Source: Pelotomaculum sp. UBA1371
GTDB taxonomy: Bacteria; Bacillota; Desulfotomaculia; Desulfotomaculales; Pelotomaculaceae
Assembly (NCBI GenBank): GCA_002305915.1
Contig: DBRJ01000027.1
Coordinates: 76,327 to 84,443 of the forward strand
DNA length: 8,117 nt
Reading direction: 5' to 3'
Shown: positions 6,936-8,117 of the stretch, one piece after another
Numbering within the stretch: the stretch's first letter is position 1
How the letters are laid out: the number at the start of each line of letters is the position of its first letter
Made by a program: the position numbers and the translations under genes
The notes under the pieces: generated by a model
The model's database searches: none
Told to the model about the DNA's origin: nothing
What the model saw: the letters and a program-made list of their open reading frames with translations, nothing else

Positions 6936-8078
6936 TTAAACAACAGCGGAAAGCATAAATAGAATCCGGTTCCGGGTAACGTTATGGTTGTCGCTGCCGT
7001 TATCGGCTGCTATCCCGATATGGTTTCCTCTTATGGTGTTATCTGCATCGTCAATGGCGCGCTGGATGGCGTCATAGCCTTTTTCCCGGGTGATGTTCAC
7101 TATCTTCCAGACTGTGACCGAACAGGTTGCTGCTAATCCGCCATCCTCCGTGGTCGCGGTAATGGTCGCGGTTCCAGTTGCCACCGCCGTCACATTACTG
7201 TTCTCATCTACCGTGGCAACTTCTTCATGGTCTGATGACCAGGTGACTTTCTTATTAGTCGCATTGGCCGGACTTATTACAGCCGTAATTTTCTCCGTTT
7301 TCCCAAGTGTCAAAACTAATTCTGCTGGTTCCACACTAATAGCACTTACTGCTACTTTACTACTGCCCCCACCGCCACCGCCGCTGCTTGATCTAGTGGA
7401 TGGTTTAACGCCTTCAGCGAGTTCATATTTTTCGGGCATTTTCTCAAAGGTCACATCATCAGCATTGATATCAGCATCTTTAATGGTTCCTGACCCTTTG
7501 AAGGCCGTTTTTTCATTTACTACCAACTTGTCAATTACGGTGTTTTTATCAGTTCTCACCGTAACTCCCGCGGTATTAATCTCCAGGCTTTCCACGTTTA
7601 CGCCTTTTAGATTAATTTCAACATTACCATCAACTTTTTTGTCAACAGTAATACCTTCAACACCATCACCGGTCAAATCCACTTCTTCGACCGTTAGACC
7701 AGACTGAGCTATTATTTCATTTATTTCCGTTGTTCCCGACACTACCATCCGTACTGGACCATCATCTTTTAAGACATATGTTCTGCCGATTTGGCTGTCA
7801 ATAAAGTAAATACTGTCCTTTCCTCCACCAGAGCTCTGCTTTCTCTTGATAGTTGAAAGCACTGTTGACTAAAGCCATAAATTCCGCCGGGAGATATTAT
7901 GATCCGGCCTGAATGTTCCATCTTCATATCCATCCACCAGGCCCTTTTCCACCCAGGCCTTAATTTGCTCCTTCGCCCAATGGTTTTCAATATCCGTCAG
8001 CGGAGCAGCAAAAGCCGTGACAGCCATACTTAACACCAGGCAAAGTACAATTACCACAGCAGAAAGTCTGGTTTTCAT
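6936..8078 (-). pseudogene. Decayed, internally deleted paralogue of the SLH surface protein
   Basis: The start, ATG at 8078, gives a signal peptide (MKTRLSAVVIVLCLVLS...AFA) and one SLH motif (LTDIENHWAKEQIKAWVEKG, DGYEDGTFRPDHNISR). There the frame breaks: one G is missing near 7886-7891, since adding it restores ISRAEFMALVNSAFNYQEKAE. SLH motifs 2 and 3 are absent, and the sequence resumes in a third frame near 7820 (KDSIYFIDSQIGRTYV) with a beta-solenoid-like region. It continues with SSSGGGGGGSS, one Big2 domain (about 7110-7355) and GYDAIQRAIDDAD, which is fused at 7041/7040 to NTIRGNHIGIAADNGSDNHN. The TAA is at 6938-6936. The GTG at 7862 that opens the longest piece has no ribosome site and no signal peptide, so I do not treat it as a separate gene. 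Compared with the intact neighbour it lacks the CHB_HEX_C block, most of both beta-helices, the helical modules and the acidic tail. A sequencing error could explain the one-base shift but not the deletions. Confidence 0.8.
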
Positions 8079-8107
8079 GATTTTCTTTTCATACTCTTTT
8101 CTCCCTC
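8075..8107 (-). promoter_or_regulatory. Translation start region of the SLH pseudogene
   Basis: On the minus strand GAGGGAG (8107-8101) lies 8 bases before an ATG at 8092, which opens only MKRKS and stops at TGA 8077-8075. That TGA overlaps the ATG at 8078 that opens the signal peptide. Either translation is coupled across this ATGA overlap, or one A has been lost from the A-run and the original N-terminus was MKRKIMKTRL. No promoter is visible in the few bases left before the window edge. Confidence 0.5.
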
Positions 8108-8117
8108 AATAAATTGT

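Noticed and set aside
7046..7070. TTGACG on the minus strand as a -35 box for the large SLH gene
   Set aside because: It is coding sequence for IDDAD in both paralogues, and no acceptable -10 box lies 16-18 bases downstream.
6936..7862. A 308-residue protein starting at GTG 7862 as an independent gene
   Set aside because: There is no ribosome site before this GTG, which falls inside the remains of an SLH motif read in another frame. The product would have no signal peptide although all its domains are extracellular types.

Overview
The window looks like a chromosomal segment of an anaerobic, spore-former-type Firmicute, probably of the Peptococcaceae / Desulfotomaculum-Pelotomaculum kind. 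This is inferred from an E. coli FdnG-like formate dehydrogenase lying beside a very large S-layer-homology (SLH) surface protein built from modules common in that group (SLH, CHB_HEX_C, Big2, NosD-type beta-helix). No rRNA, tRNA, CRISPR array, transposase or integrase gene was seen.

Layout. (1) Bases 1-1043, plus strand: the C-terminal ~350 residues of a formate dehydrogenase-N alpha subunit, cut by the left edge. (2) Bases 1044-1520: a 477-base gap between convergent genes. It holds a weak terminator for the dehydrogenase, a strong 11-bp hairpin, a possible 5' scrap of a class C group II intron directly behind that hairpin on the minus strand, and three perfect 12-bp tandem repeats. (3) Bases 1521-6914, minus strand: one ~1797-residue exported surface protein. 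In order it has a signal peptide, three SLH motifs, a beta-solenoid-like region, a Gly/Ser linker, a CHB_HEX_C domain, an unnamed beta domain, a Big2 domain, two tandem right-handed beta-helices (the second with a collagen-like Gly/Pro insert), three ~74-residue helical modules, and a tail of 18-residue acidic repeats. (4) Bases 6936-8078, minus strand: a decayed, shortened paralogue of the same protein. It keeps a signal peptide, one SLH motif broken by a one-base frameshift, a solenoid-like region, a Gly linker, a Big2 domain and a 25-residue scrap of beta-helix. It ends only 12 bases before the big gene's first possible start codon.

The two SLH genes form a tandem duplicated surface-protein locus in which one copy is dead. 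Comparing them shows module gain or loss at short in-frame repeats, so the locus appears to evolve by recombination of domain-sized blocks. The intact protein is inferred to be exported, bound to the secondary cell-wall polymer through its SLH domains, and to display long beta-helical and acidic segments at the surface. Its ligand cannot be told from sequence. Nothing links the dehydrogenase functionally to the surface genes; they converge and have separate 3' ends.
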